Below, piece by piece: positions 18,919 through 30,736 of a DNA stretch of 64,000 nucleotides. The first letter of the stretch is position 1. Each line of letters starts with the position of its first letter. This DNA comes from Acidobacteria bacterium Mor1 (GTDB taxonomy: Bacteria > Acidobacteriota > Polarisedimenticolia > Polarisedimenticolales > Polarisedimenticolaceae). The position numbers and the translations under genes were made by a program. The stretch is taken from NCBI GenBank assembly GCA_001664505.1, contig CP011806.1, positions 564,841-628,840 of the forward strand. Direction: 5' to 3'. The notes beneath the pieces are model-generated. The model was not told where the DNA came from. It worked only from the letters and a program-made list of their open reading frames with translations, and made no database searches.

Positions 18919-19152
18919 ATGAGCGACCCCCTGCAGCAGGCCAGCCTTTGCCCCAGGTGTCACTGGGTGCGCCGTGTGGAATCCGCCCGCGGATCGATGT
19001 TCTTGCTCTGCGGGCTGGCCGGGGTCGAACCGGGCTTCCCGAAGTATCCGCGCCTTCCGGTGCTGGAGTGCGCCGGTTTCCGTCCCGCAGCGGACGCGCA
19101 CGAAGCGGCGCCGGCATCGGCCGAGACCGAACCGGGGACGAGAGAACCATGA
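18919..19152 (+). CDS. Small CxxC protein, possible zinc-binding
   Basis: A 77-residue protein. It opens 'SDPLQQASLCPRCHWVRRV' with a CxxC pair (Cys10 and Cys13) followed by His, then 'SARGSMFLLCGL' and 'PKYPRLPVLECAGF', giving two more Cys. The four Cys could bind one zinc ion. I recall similar short proteins with the Ser-x-Arg-Gly-Ser-x-Phe and Phe-Pro-Lys-Tyr-Pro-x-x-Pro-Val elements as uncharacterised conserved proteins in several phyla, but no function is known. The ATG has no Shine-Dalgarno; TACGCT (18907-18912) ends 6 bases before it. The gene overlaps the next start by 4 bases (ATGA), so it is probably co-translated with the DUF1570-like peptidase. Confidence 0.72.
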   Translation: MSDPLQQASLCPRCHWVRRVESARGSMFLLCGLAGVEPGFPKYPRLPVLECAGFRPAADAHEAAPASAETEPGTREP

Positions 19153-20186
19153 GAGCGCTCCTCGCCGCCTTCGTGCTGCTGCTCCTGTCCGGCGGGGCGT
19201 TCGCCCAGGATCAGCAGACGGACGATCACGCCGAGCAGGATCGACGCTATCTCGAGCGGCTACTCCAGGAGCAGAAGAAAGCCGAGGAACAACCCGAAGG
19301 GTTGACCGGCTTCGACGCGTTGCTCGCCATGGCCGAGAAGCTGGTCAAGGATCAGAACTACGACACGCGAAGCAGTGATCACTACCGGATTCAGACCGAC
19401 GACCCCAACATCAACACCCGCAAGGCGCTGGCGCTGCTCGACGGCCATCACGCCTTCTTCGAGAAGTTCTTCGCGGGCAGGCTGGAACTCGGGGCCCAGG
19501 CGGAGGTCGGCCGGGTGTTCCTGTTCGATTCCTTCCACAAGTACAACAAACTGCTGGGAACCGATCTGAGCCGATCCGACGGTCGCCCGGCGGGGCACTA
19601 CCTGGGCGGGTCGAACATGTGCGTGATGCACACCCGCTCGGGCGACGGCACCGGTCTCGAGGACACGCTGGTCCACGAGGCGACCCACCTGCTGGTCGAC
19701 ATGCGCTTGAACCCCCGGGGTGCGATGTCCCCTTGGATCAGCGAGGGGCTGGCGACCTTCTTCCAGTACGTGCACCAGGACGACGAGGGCACGTTCCACC
19801 CGTCGAGGATCGGTGATCGCTCGGTGCGGATTCAGCGGGAGTCGAACTATCGACGGGGCAATGCGCGAAACCGCCTCAGTGCCTTCAAACGGGCGTTCCG
19901 CAAGGGAGACGTCACGGTGTCGTCGGTGGTGGAGGCGATCGATCCCGGTCAGTTCTACCAGCTCGGCTCTGCTCAGACGCCCCGCCGCTACGAGATGGGC
20001 TGGCTCCTGATCCACTACCTGTTGTTCGGCGACGGAGGAGCCCACGCCGGCAAGTTCCTGGCGTACTTCGAGAAGGAACTGGCAGGCGAGGCGATCGGCG
20101 CCGATCTCTACGACGCGGTCGGCATGGATGCCGAGGCGCTTGGCGCCGGGCTCGAGGCCCACCTGAAAGGGCTCAAGGCGGAGTAA
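19149..20186 (+). CDS. Secreted DUF1570-like putative metallopeptidase
   Basis: A 345-residue exported protein. The signal peptide is MRALLAAFVLLLLSGGAFAQ. A zinc-peptidase motif appears in 'TLVHEATHLLVDMRL' (HExxH near residue 177) followed by 'SPWISEGLATFFQY', where the downstream Glu is the probable third ligand, the gluzincin pattern seen in DUF1570 and peptidase MA-like proteins. 'YEMGWLLIHYLLFGD' near residue 280 is the typical later helix. Substrate and role are unknown; the location should be periplasmic or extracellular. It is coupled by a 4-base overlap to the small CxxC gene. It converges on metH with a gap of 29 bases. Confidence 0.78.
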   Translation: MRALLAAFVLLLLSGGAFAQDQQTDDHAEQDRRYLERLLQEQKKAEEQPEGLTGFDALLAMAEKLVKDQNYDTRSSDHYRIQTDDPNINTRKALALLDGHHAFFEKFFAGRLELGAQAEVGRVFLFDSFHKYNKLLGTDLSRSDGRPAGHYLGGSNMCVMHTRSGDGTGLEDTLVHEATHLLVDMRLNPRGAMSPWISEGLATFFQYVHQDDEGTFHPSRIGDRSVRIQRESNYRRGNARNRLSAFKRAFRKGDVTVSSVVEAIDPGQFYQLGSAQTPRRYEMGWLLIHYLLFGDGGAHAGKFLAYFEKELAGEAIGADLYDAVGMDAEALGAGLEAHLKGLKAE

Positions 20187-20215
20187 GCCGCGGCGGAGGC
20201 CCCGAGGGCGAGGGA

Positions 20216-23959
<3,744 letters not shown>

Positions 23960-23991
23960 CGATCCACGGCGGACCAGCGCGCTCGTCTCGA

Positions 23992-24132
23992 TCAGTCGCC
24001 GTTACAGTTCGAGACCACGGCGTGGCAGCGGGTACACATGACCTTGCACTTGATCGAGGTCAGGTCGCCTCCGCACACCGGGCAGCAGGGGGCGGCGGCC
24101 CGGGGCGCTTCCTTGCGCGGCTCAGTTCGCAT
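23992..24132 (-). CDS. 46-residue zinc-ribbon protein between ATP-grasp gene and metH
   Basis: A very short gene. The translation starts [17 protein letters not shown] and continues with a Cys-rich core: Cys16, Cys17, Cys20, Cys29, Cys33, Cys36, His37 and Cys43. CPVCGG followed by CTRCH is a two-knuckle zinc-ribbon pattern. It starts inside the end of the ATP-grasp gene (11-base overlap in another frame) and ends 32 bases before the metH start, so it should be made from the same mRNA. The dense, regularly spaced cysteines in a GC-rich stretch and the operon position argue that it is real. Function is unknown: a metal-carrying or regulatory partner of MetH or of the ATP-grasp enzyme is possible. 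Confidence 0.7.
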   Translation of the reverse strand: MRTEPRKEAPRAAAPCCPVCGGDLTSIKCKVMCTRCHAVVSNCNGD

Positions 24133-25342
24133 GGACCTTCACCGAGCGCCCCACGCTCTGGAGGATCTCCCGCAGGTCGTCGTAGTCCGGATAGCGGATC
24201 CGCACGTAGGCGTTGGCCATGTAGCCGGCCTCGACCGGTTGGGTCGGGGTTCCCGGGGCCGGGAAGTGGGAGTCGATGATCCAGTCCTTCCAGCGGGCGA
24301 ACATCTCGTCGACGCCGGAATAGCCGGTGATGTGCCCGTCCCGTTCGGGGCGCAGGTTGATCAGGCCGGCGGCGTAGCGGCGGTTCGGGTGCTCGGTGCG
24401 GCGGCCGTGGACGATGGCGGCGGCCCAGGCGCGATAGATGTCGAAGTCGTTGCCGGCGCAGTAGAGGTCCCAGGCGCCGACCCCCGGGGGGCGGCAGCCG
24501 ATCTCCGAGAACTTCAGACCCTTGGGCCCGAAGAACCACTCCTGATGCGTCGCCGAGGTGCCGATCTCGAGAGACTCGATCACCTTGCGGCCCATGGCCT
24601 TGACCTCGTCGTACCCGGACGTGTCGACACGGTTGGTCGCGATGAACACCGGCGAGATCCAGCGGGTGCGCATCGCCTCGAGCACGTTGGGGTAGTAGTG
24701 GGTCACGAAGTCGTAGAGCACCTCACCGTTGAGGGTGATGGTGTCGTAGAACCCCTCGTGCCCTTCGACGAACTCCTCGATGGCGGCGGAGATCCCTTGG
24801 GCGATGCCGGACTCACGGACCACATCGTCGATCTGGTCCGCCTTGTCGATCCGATAGGTACCCGCGGCGCCGGCGGCGTCCCGGGGCTTGATGATGACCG
24901 GGTAGCCGACCTTGTCGATGAAGGCCCGCACCTGCTCGGCGTTGTCGACCCCGTCGGACATCGCCGTCGGGACCCCGGCATCGCGCAGGGCCTGTTTCAT
25001 CGCCGGCTTGTCGCGACAGAGGTAGGAGGTCTGCACCGAGGTGCCGGGGATGCCGCAGGCCTCGCGGACCCGGGCGGTCGGCATGATGTGGGCCTCGATG
25101 GTCGCCTCGAGGCGATCGACCCATTCCCGCTTCTGGACCCGGCGCACGGTGTCGAGCAGGGACTGCTCGTGAACCACCGAGGGCACCTGCTCGTAGCGGT
25201 AGAGCCAGCTCTTGAGCTCGCCGTCGAGATACTCGACGGGACGTTCTCCGATCCCGGTGACCCGGGCACCCACCGACGCCAGGGCGCGGACGAATTCTCG
25301 CTGGTTCCTGGGGAAGGCGGGCTCGACGAACAGCACGTGCAT
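24122..25342 (-). CDS. ATP-grasp ligase-like protein (paralogue 1)
   Basis: A 406-residue cytoplasmic ATP-grasp protein. Residues 1-105 form the pre-ATP-grasp Rossmann-like domain ('MHVLFVEPAFPRNQREFVRA'). The ATP-grasp fold begins near 110: 'CRDKPAMKQALRDAGVPTAM', 'VGYPVIIKPRDAAGAAGTYR' (nucleotide lysine and glycine loop), 'AIEEFVEGHEGFYDTITLNG', and the metal-binding end 'HQEWFFGPKGLKFSEIGCRP'. The fold activates a carboxylate as acyl phosphate for attack by an amine or thiol. It shares 'E-x-G-x-R-P-P-G' and overall design with the two plus-strand ATP-grasp genes at 27001 and 28234, so all three are paralogues. AGGAG precedes the ATG. It probably starts the operon with the zinc-ribbon gene and metH. 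Confidence 0.88.
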   Translation of the reverse strand: MHVLFVEPAFPRNQREFVRALASVGARVTGIGERPVEYLDGELKSWLYRYEQVPSVVHEQSLLDTVRRVQKREWVDRLEATIEAHIMPTARVREACGIPGTSVQTSYLCRDKPAMKQALRDAGVPTAMSDGVDNAEQVRAFIDKVGYPVIIKPRDAAGAAGTYRIDKADQIDDVVRESGIAQGISAAIEEFVEGHEGFYDTITLNGEVLYDFVTHYYPNVLEAMRTRWISPVFIATNRVDTSGYDEVKAMGRKVIESLEIGTSATHQEWFFGPKGLKFSEIGCRPPGVGAWDLYCAGNDFDIYRAWAAAIVHGRRTEHPNRRYAAGLINLRPERDGHITGYSGVDEMFARWKDWIIDSHFPAPGTPTQPVEAGYMANAYVRIRYPDYDDLREILQSVGRSVKVHAN

Positions 25343-25375
25343 CGCAGTCTCCTCTCGGCGCCGAGGCCGCAGCCG

Positions 25376-25404
25376 ATTCTACACGGAGCCGGGCGCCGGG
25401 GGAA
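25376..25404 (-). promoter_or_regulatory. Candidate promoter for the ATP-grasp/zinc-ribbon/metH operon
   Basis: On the minus strand TTCCCC (25399-25404), 17 bases and TAGAAT (25376-25381) form a promoter-like pair in the 94-base gap after glgA. TAGAAT differs from the -10 consensus at one base. The transcript would start near 25369, 27 bases before the ATG and ahead of the AGGAG site. The spacing and the -10 are the same as in the candidate promoter at 37396-37424. Confidence 0.45.
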
Positions 25405-25436
25405 TGTCCCGGTTTGCCCGCCGGCCGCAGGCGGTC

Positions 25437-26897
25437 CTACTGGCCGGCCAGCATGCGGTAGAGCTTCAGGTATTCCCGGCCGGAAACCTCCCAGGAGTAG
25501 TCCTGGGCCATGGCGCTGCGCATCAGCTTCCGCCAGGTCTTGCGGTCCTGGAAGATGTCGAAGGCGGCCTCCAGGGCCCAGCGCATCCCTTCAGGAGTGA
25601 AATGGTCGAATACGAACCCGTTGCCCTTGCCCGTATCCGGATCGTAGAGCTGCACGGTGTCGGCCAGGCCGCCGGTCTTGCGTACGATCGGGATCGTGCC
25701 GTAGCGCAGGCTGAACATCTGGTTCAGGCCGCAGGGCTCGTAGCGCGAGGGCATCAGGAACATGTCCGCCCCGGCCTCGATCATGTGAGCCAGCTTGTTG
25801 TTGTAGCCCCGGTAGTAGACCGCCTTCTGGGGGAAGCTGTGCTGCAGCTTGGTGAAGAACTCCTCGTACTTCGCTTCACCGCTTCCCAGGACGACCAGCC
25901 GCATGTCGTGTTCGGCGAGCATGGCGGGAAGTACGTCGAAGCAGAGATCGAAGCCCTTCTGGTGGGTCAACCGGGAGACGATGCCGACCACCGGGGCCTT
26001 GGAGTCGTAGGGCAGTCCCATGTTCTGGACCAGCGCCTTCTTGTTCTTGCCCTTGCCCGGCAAGCTGCGCACCGAGTAGCGGCAGGGGATCAGCGGGTCC
26101 TTCTCCGGGTTCCACTCGTCGTAGTCCACGCCGTTGAGGATGCCGAAGAGCGCGTCCTCACGGGCCTGAAGCAGCTCGTGGAGGCCGTAGCCGTAGGACT
26201 CCTGCTGGATCTCCCTGGCGTGGGTCGGGCTGACGGTGGTCAGGGCGTCGGCGTAGAGGATCCCGGTCTTGAGGAAGTTCAGCCGCCCCTCTTCGAGATC
26301 CTGCTGGTAGAGGTAGGGCCGGGCGCCCTCCAGGCCCAGCTCGTTTACGGTCTCGGCGCTGAAGATTCCCTGATAGGCGATGTTGTGGATCGTGAGCATG
26401 GTGCGAGTGCCGCCGAACAGGGCATCCCAGCCGTAGACGGTCTTGAGGTAGAGCGGCAGGGTCGCGGTGTGCCAGTCGTTGCAGTGGATGACGTCGGGGG
26501 CGTAGCCCATCCGCTGGAAGCTCTCGATGGTCGCCCGTACCAGCATGCCGAAGCGCAGGTGTTCGTCTGCGTCCTGGGTGTAGACCGAACCCCGGTGGTA
26601 GAGCTCGGGGCAGGCGATCAAATAGATCCACAATTCGCTGTCGGGCAGCGGCGTGGTGAAGACCGAGAAGGCGATGTCCCGCTCGCCGAAACGGATCGGC
26701 ACGTTCTGCAGGAAATCGACCGGGTGCAGCTTGCCGTCCTCGATCTGGATGGTGTCGTAGAACGGCATGAAGACCCGCACGTCGTGGCCCTGCTCCTGCA
26801 GGAAGCGCGGCAGCGTGCCGGATACGTCGGCGAGGCCCCCGGTCTTGGCGAAGGGCGTGACTTCCGACGTGACGAAACCGATGCGCATGGCAGACAT
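25437..26897 (-). CDS. glgA: Glycogen synthase (GT5 family)
   Basis: A 486-residue GT-B glycosyltransferase that extends alpha-1,4-glucan from ADP-glucose (or UDP-glucose). The N-terminus 'MRIGFVTSEVTPFAKTGGLA' has the KTGGL motif that binds the sugar nucleotide. 'HCNDWHTATLPLYLK' and 'TIHNIAYQGIFSAET' are GT5 signatures, 'GILNGVDYDEWNPEKDPLI' begins the second domain, and 'SRYEPCGLNQMFSLRYGTIP' with 'KTGGLADTV' contains the catalytic Glu and C-terminal glycine loop. I chose the ATG at 26897 (Met-Ser-Ala-Met-Arg-Ile); the ATG at 26888 is also possible. No other glycogen gene is in the window. The gene is divergent from the two ATP-grasp genes that follow. Confidence 0.94.
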   Translation of the reverse strand: MSAMRIGFVTSEVTPFAKTGGLADVSGTLPRFLQEQGHDVRVFMPFYDTIQIEDGKLHPVDFLQNVPIRFGERDIAFSVFTTPLPDSELWIYLIACPELYHRGSVYTQDADEHLRFGMLVRATIESFQRMGYAPDVIHCNDWHTATLPLYLKTVYGWDALFGGTRTMLTIHNIAYQGIFSAETVNELGLEGARPYLYQQDLEEGRLNFLKTGILYADALTTVSPTHAREIQQESYGYGLHELLQAREDALFGILNGVDYDEWNPEKDPLIPCRYSVRSLPGKGKNKKALVQNMGLPYDSKAPVVGIVSRLTHQKGFDLCFDVLPAMLAEHDMRLVVLGSGEAKYEEFFTKLQHSFPQKAVYYRGYNNKLAHMIEAGADMFLMPSRYEPCGLNQMFSLRYGTIPIVRKTGGLADTVQLYDPDTGKGNGFVFDHFTPEGMRWALEAAFDIFQDRKTWRKLMRSAMAQDYSWEVSGREYLKLYRMLAGQ

Positions 26898-26935
26898 GTA
26901 TCCCCCAGGGGAGCTCCGGCTCCCTCCCAGACGGG

Positions 26936-26993
26936 AAACTAGCACAGCCAGGGGCCGTCCACCGCTGATCCCGGAGGCGGATTGAGGTACCAT
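26936..26993. promoter_or_regulatory. Possible divergent -10 elements between glgA and the ATP-grasp operon
   Basis: TAGTTT on the minus strand (26936-26941) lies 39 bases before the glgA ATG. TACCAT on the plus strand (26988-26993) ends 7 bases before the ATG at 27001, which would make the ATP-grasp operon leaderless; no Shine-Dalgarno precedes that ATG. A weak CTGATC lies 16 bases upstream of TACCAT. Confidence 0.35.
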
Positions 26994-27000
26994 CCGCCCC

Positions 27001-28224
27001 ATGGTCAAGAACGTCGTTTTCGTCGCTCCATTCTTCCTGGAGACCACCCTGAGGTTTGTCGCCGCGGCGGCCTCGGTGCCGGGCATCCGGCTGGCCCTGA
27101 TCAGCCAGGATCCGGTCCAGATGCTGCCCGCGGAGCTGCGCGGGCGCCTCAGCGCCCATCGCCGGGTCAAGGACGGCCTCGACCCCGACCAGATCACCGT
27201 GGCGGTCCAGGCGCTCTCCCGCGAGATGGGGCCGGTATCCAGGGTCCTGGGGGCCCTGGAAGAGCTTCAAGTGCCTCTCGCCGTGGTTCGCCGCCGGCTG
27301 GATATCCCGGGCCTGAGCGTCGAGGCGGCGCGGAACTTCCGCGACAAGTCGCGGATGAAGGATGTGCTGCGGGCCGCCGGGGTTCCCTGCGCGAAACACG
27401 GCCTGGCCGGCACGGTCTCCGAGGCCAAGAAGCTCGCCGCCGAGATCGGCTATCCGATGGTGGCCAAGCCGCCGGCCGGGGCAGGCGCCCGCAACACCTT
27501 CCGGGTCGAGGACGCCGCCTCCCTGGACCAGTGCCTGAGATTGACTCCGCCCAGTCCCGCCCAGCCGATGCTGCTCGAGGAGTTCATCGTCGGCGACGAG
27601 CACTCCTTCGACGCCGTTTCCATCGGCGGCAAGCCGGTCTGGCATTCGCTGACCCGCTACTACCCGGGGCCTCTCGAGGTGCTGCAGAACCCCTGGATCC
27701 AGTGGTGCGTGCTGCTGCCCCGGGAGGTGGACCACCCGCAGTACAACGACATCCGTGGGGTGGCGGTGCAGGCTCTCGATGCGCTGGGCATGGGCACCGG
27801 CCTGAGCCACATGGAATGGTTCCGCCGCAAGGACGGATCCATCGCCGTCTCCGAGGTGGGCGCCCGTCCGCCGGGGGCCCAGTTCACCACGCTGATTTCC
27901 TACGCCCACGACGTCGACTTCTACAAGTCCTGGGCGAACCTGATGATCCACGACGCCTTCTCGCCGCCGCCCCGGGCGTACGCCGCGGGCATCGCCTTCC
28001 TGCGCGGGCAGGGTCGCGGCCGGGTCAAGGGCATCCGTGGGCTCGAGCAGGCCCAGAAGGAACTCGGGCATCTGGTGGTCGAGGCGCGCCTCCCGCGGCA
28101 AGGCCAGGCGCCGGCCAGCAGTTACGAGGGCGAGGGCTGGGTGGTGCTGCGGCACCCAGAAACCCGCGTCGTCCAGGAAGGGTTGCGCCGGCTGGTCTCC
28201 CATGTCCAGGTCGAGCTGGGCTAG
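27001..28224 (+). CDS. ATP-grasp ligase-like protein (paralogue 2)
   Basis: A 407-residue ATP-grasp protein, first gene of a plus-strand operon. The N-terminal domain is divergent from its two paralogues ('MVKNVVFVAPFFLETTLRFV'). The ATP-grasp core starts near residue 110 with 'FRDKSRMKDVLRAAGVPCAK', then 'IGYPMVAKPPAGAGARNTFR', 'LLEEFIVGDEHSFDAVSIGG', and ends in 'SHMEWFRRKDGSIAVSEVGA' followed by Arg-Pro-Pro-Gly. The glutamates of that last segment bind Mg-ATP. It carries a ~90-residue C-terminal extension after the core with 'GRVKGIRGLEQAQKELG'. Carboxylate-amine (or -thiol) ligase chemistry is expected; the substrates are unknown. The next ATP-grasp gene starts 9 bases after its stop. Confidence 0.87.
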   Translation: MVKNVVFVAPFFLETTLRFVAAAASVPGIRLALISQDPVQMLPAELRGRLSAHRRVKDGLDPDQITVAVQALSREMGPVSRVLGALEELQVPLAVVRRRLDIPGLSVEAARNFRDKSRMKDVLRAAGVPCAKHGLAGTVSEAKKLAAEIGYPMVAKPPAGAGARNTFRVEDAASLDQCLRLTPPSPAQPMLLEEFIVGDEHSFDAVSIGGKPVWHSLTRYYPGPLEVLQNPWIQWCVLLPREVDHPQYNDIRGVAVQALDALGMGTGLSHMEWFRRKDGSIAVSEVGARPPGAQFTTLISYAHDVDFYKSWANLMIHDAFSPPPRAYAAGIAFLRGQGRGRVKGIRGLEQAQKELGHLVVEARLPRQGQAPASSYEGEGWVVLRHPETRVVQEGLRRLVSHVQVELG

Positions 28225-28233
28225 AGGAACACG

Positions 28234-29451
28234 ATGAACGTCCTGATGATCTCTCCCTCCTTCCCCTCGGAGATGCCGCACTTCGCCAAGGGGCTCGCCG
28301 CGGTCGGTGCCCGTGTGATCGGCCTCGGCGAACACCCGACGTCGATGATGCCGCCGGACCTGCGTCGGGCCCTTGCCGACTACATCCAGGTTTCGGCGAT
28401 GTTTGACGAGGAACGCACGGTCCGTGAGGTCGTCGAGGCGGCAAAGCGGATCCGCATCGATCAGATCGAGTGCCTGTGGGAGCCGGGGATGTTGCTGGCG
28501 GCCCGGCTCAGGGAAGAACTGGGCTTGCCGGGCATGACCGTGGAACACACGCTCCTGTTCCGCGACAAGGAAAGGATGAAGCAGGCGCTGGACGACGCGG
28601 GCCTGCGGGTGCCGCGGCATCGCAAGGCGGCGACCCCCGATGAGATTCGCCAGGGGGCCGAGGCGGTGGGCTACCCGTTGATCGTCAAGCCGATCGCCGG
28701 CGCGGGTTCGGCGGATACCCACCGGGTCGACGACGCCGAGGTGCTGGAGCGGGTGATCGGCCTGGTCCAGCACGTGGCCGAGGTCAGCGTCGAGGAGTTC
28801 ATCGAGGGTGAGGAGTTCACCTTCGATACGATCTGCCACGGCGGAGAGATCGCCTACCACAACATGAGCTGGTACCGGCCCCGGCCGCTGATCGCCCGGA
28901 CCCTGGAGTGGACCAGCCCCCAGACCCTGGCGCTGCGGGATCTGGACGAACCTGCGCTGGCCGCCGGCAAGAAGCTGGGCCGGGACGTGATCAAGGCCCT
29001 GGACTTCCAGAGCGGCTTCACCCACATGGAGTGGTTCCGCACGCCGTCGGGTGAGGCGGTCTTCGGCGAGATCGGGTGCCGGCCGCCCGGCGCCCGCAGC
29101 GTCGACCTGATGAACTACGCCTGCGACCTGGACACCTTCGTCGGCTGGGCCGAGGCTGTAGTGCACGGACGCTTCAGCCAGGTGGTGGAGCGGCGCTACA
29201 ACAGTTCGATCATCTTCAAGCGGGCCAAGGGAGAGGGGCGGATTCGCTCGATCCAGGGGCTCGAGCGCCTGATCGCGCGCTACCGTCCCCACGTGCTCTG
29301 CGTCGACCTGCTGCCCGTCGGCGCCCACCGGCGCAACTGGAAGCAGACCCTGATGTCCGACGGGCACATCATCCTGCGGCATCCGGACCTGCAGGCCACG
29401 ATGGAGATGTCCGATCGCTTCGGCACCGACCTCGAGATGTTCGCCGAGTAA
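28234..29451 (+). CDS. ATP-grasp ligase-like protein (paralogue 3)
   Basis: A 405-residue ATP-grasp protein whose N-terminus ('MNVLMISPSFPSEMPHFAKG') is closer to paralogue 1 at 24122 than to its neighbour. The core contains 'FRDKERMKQALDDAGLRVPR', 'VGYPLIVKPIAGAGSADTHR', 'SVEEFIEGEEFTFDTICHGG' and 'THMEWFRTPSGEAVFGEIGC' followed by Arg-Pro-Pro-Gly, so the ATP and metal sites look complete. It sits between a second ATP-grasp gene (9 bases) and the arginine deiminase gene (13 bases). Two different ligases in one operon suggest sequential couplings, or use of different amino-acid substrates; this is inference. Confidence 0.87.
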   Translation: MNVLMISPSFPSEMPHFAKGLAAVGARVIGLGEHPTSMMPPDLRRALADYIQVSAMFDEERTVREVVEAAKRIRIDQIECLWEPGMLLAARLREELGLPGMTVEHTLLFRDKERMKQALDDAGLRVPRHRKAATPDEIRQGAEAVGYPLIVKPIAGAGSADTHRVDDAEVLERVIGLVQHVAEVSVEEFIEGEEFTFDTICHGGEIAYHNMSWYRPRPLIARTLEWTSPQTLALRDLDEPALAAGKKLGRDVIKALDFQSGFTHMEWFRTPSGEAVFGEIGCRPPGARSVDLMNYACDLDTFVGWAEAVVHGRFSQVVERRYNSSIIFKRAKGEGRIRSIQGLERLIARYRPHVLCVDLLPVGAHRRNWKQTLMSDGHIILRHPDLQATMEMSDRFGTDLEMFAE

Positions 29452-29464
29452 TCTGGGAGTTCCC

Positions 29465-30736
29465 ATGCTGAAGGTCACTTCGGAGGTCGGACGGCTGCGC
29501 CGGGTGCTGGTTCACGAACCGGGGCCCGAGGTGGATCACATGGTTCCGGCCATGATGGAGCAGCTGCTGTTCGACGACATCCTCTACGGGGATGGCGCGC
29601 GTAGCGAGCATGGGCGCTTCCGGCGGGTGCTGCAGCTCCTCGGGGCAGAGCCGGTGGAGACGCTGGATCTCCTGCGGGAAACCCTTGAACAACCCGAGGC
29701 CAGGGAGTGGGTCTACGGTGTACTGCCCGGCAATCTGCCGGATAGCCTGCGTGAGCGTATGGAGCAGTCCGACGCCGCCGGACTGGCCGAGATGCTGGTC
29801 GGCGGGGTGCGCTCCAGTGCCTCCCGGACCGCCGTTGAGGCGGAGGAACTCTACGACCTGACACCGCTTCCCAACTGGTGCTTTCAGCGGGATCCCCAGG
29901 TGGTTCTCGGCTCAGGGGTCATCTTCTGTGCCATGGGCGCGGCGGCACGCCAGCGGGAGGCGCTGCTCTCCCGGGCGATTTTCCGCTTCCATCCGGAGCT
30001 GCGTGGGGCCGTTCAGTGGTTCGATCCGCTGGAGGGGGGAGCAGGGCGCTCGGTACTGGCCGAGTCCAACAAGCTCTGCATCGAAGGGGGAGACCTGCTG
30101 GTCGCCTCACCATCGATCCTGATCGTCGGCATCTCCGAGCGAACCAACAGGGCCGCCGTGGACAAGCTCTGCCGGGCCTTGGCCCGTCAGGACCAGGCGC
30201 CCCGTTGGGTGCTGGCCGTGGAGATCCCACGGCGCCGGGCGTACATGCACCTGGATACCCTGTTCACCTTCATCGATCGAGATCTCTGTCTGGCGTTCCC
30301 GCCGGTGATGCAGTCCAGTGGCCCCCAGGCGGCCCGGGCCTTCGCCATCGATCTGGAGAGTCGTGAGTTGGAATGGAGCGCCTGCGGGGACATGTTCTCG
30401 GCGCTCCGGGAGCGGGGACTGGACATCGAGGCGATTCCCTGCGGTGGTCCCGACGCGGTAACCCAGCAGCGGGAGCAGTGGACCGACGGTGCCAACGCGC
30501 TGGCGGTCGCGCCGGGTGTGCTGACCCTCTATGACCGCAATGTGGCGACCCTCGAGGAACTCTCCAGCCGGGGCTTCCGGGTGGTCAGCGCTGACGACCT
30601 GCTGCTGGGTGAGGCGGAAGTCGATCTGGACGTCGATCGGAGAGTCTGCATCTCGCTGGCCAGCAACGAACTCAGTCGGGCCCGTGGGGGCCCGCACTGC
30701 CTGACCCATCCGCTGTTGCGGGACGATCTGAGCTAG
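29465..30736 (+). CDS. arcA: Arginine deiminase
   Basis: A 423-residue member of the guanidino-modifying superfamily with a complete arginine deiminase motif set: 'NWCFQRDPQVVLGSG' (substrate Asp in FxRDP), 'CIEGGDLLVASPS', 'MHLDTLFTFIDRD' (catalytic His), 'EQWTDGANALAVAPGVLTLY', and the nucleophilic Cys in 'RGGPHCLTHPLLRDD' near the C-terminus. The enzyme converts arginine to citrulline and ammonia. The classical partners, ornithine transcarbamylase (arcB) and carbamate kinase (arcC), are absent. Instead it is the third gene of an operon with two ATP-grasp ligases, 13 bases downstream of the second, so it may act on a guanidino group in a peptide-like product rather than in arginine fermentation. 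A 16-base tandem repeat begins at its stop codon. Confidence 0.86.
   Translation: MLKVTSEVGRLRRVLVHEPGPEVDHMVPAMMEQLLFDDILYGDGARSEHGRFRRVLQLLGAEPVETLDLLRETLEQPEAREWVYGVLPGNLPDSLRERMEQSDAAGLAEMLVGGVRSSASRTAVEAEELYDLTPLPNWCFQRDPQVVLGSGVIFCAMGAAARQREALLSRAIFRFHPELRGAVQWFDPLEGGAGRSVLAESNKLCIEGGDLLVASPSILIVGISERTNRAAVDKLCRALARQDQAPRWVLAVEIPRRRAYMHLDTLFTFIDRDLCLAFPPVMQSSGPQAARAFAIDLESRELEWSACGDMFSALRERGLDIEAIPCGGPDAVTQQREQWTDGANALAVAPGVLTLYDRNVATLEELSSRGFRVVSADDLLLGEAEVDLDVDRRVCISLASNELSRARGGPHCLTHPLLRDDLS

Noticed and set aside
16508..19150. About 880-codon open frame antisense to the hybrid kinase gene
   Set aside because: The sense frame has DHp, receiver and Hpt domains in order; the antisense translation has no domain and is biased by codon structure.
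23960..24150. Possible cobalamin or SAM riboswitch before metH
   Set aside because: The region is coding (a zinc-ribbon gene and the end of an ATP-grasp gene) and shows no B12-box or SAM riboswitch core.
26158..29478. Very long open frame (about 1100 codons) antisense to glgA and the ATP-grasp genes
   Set aside because: It runs opposite to ATP-grasp genes with full motifs, shows Arg/Pro/Gly/His-rich low-complexity translation and matches no family; long antisense frames are expected in GC-rich DNA.
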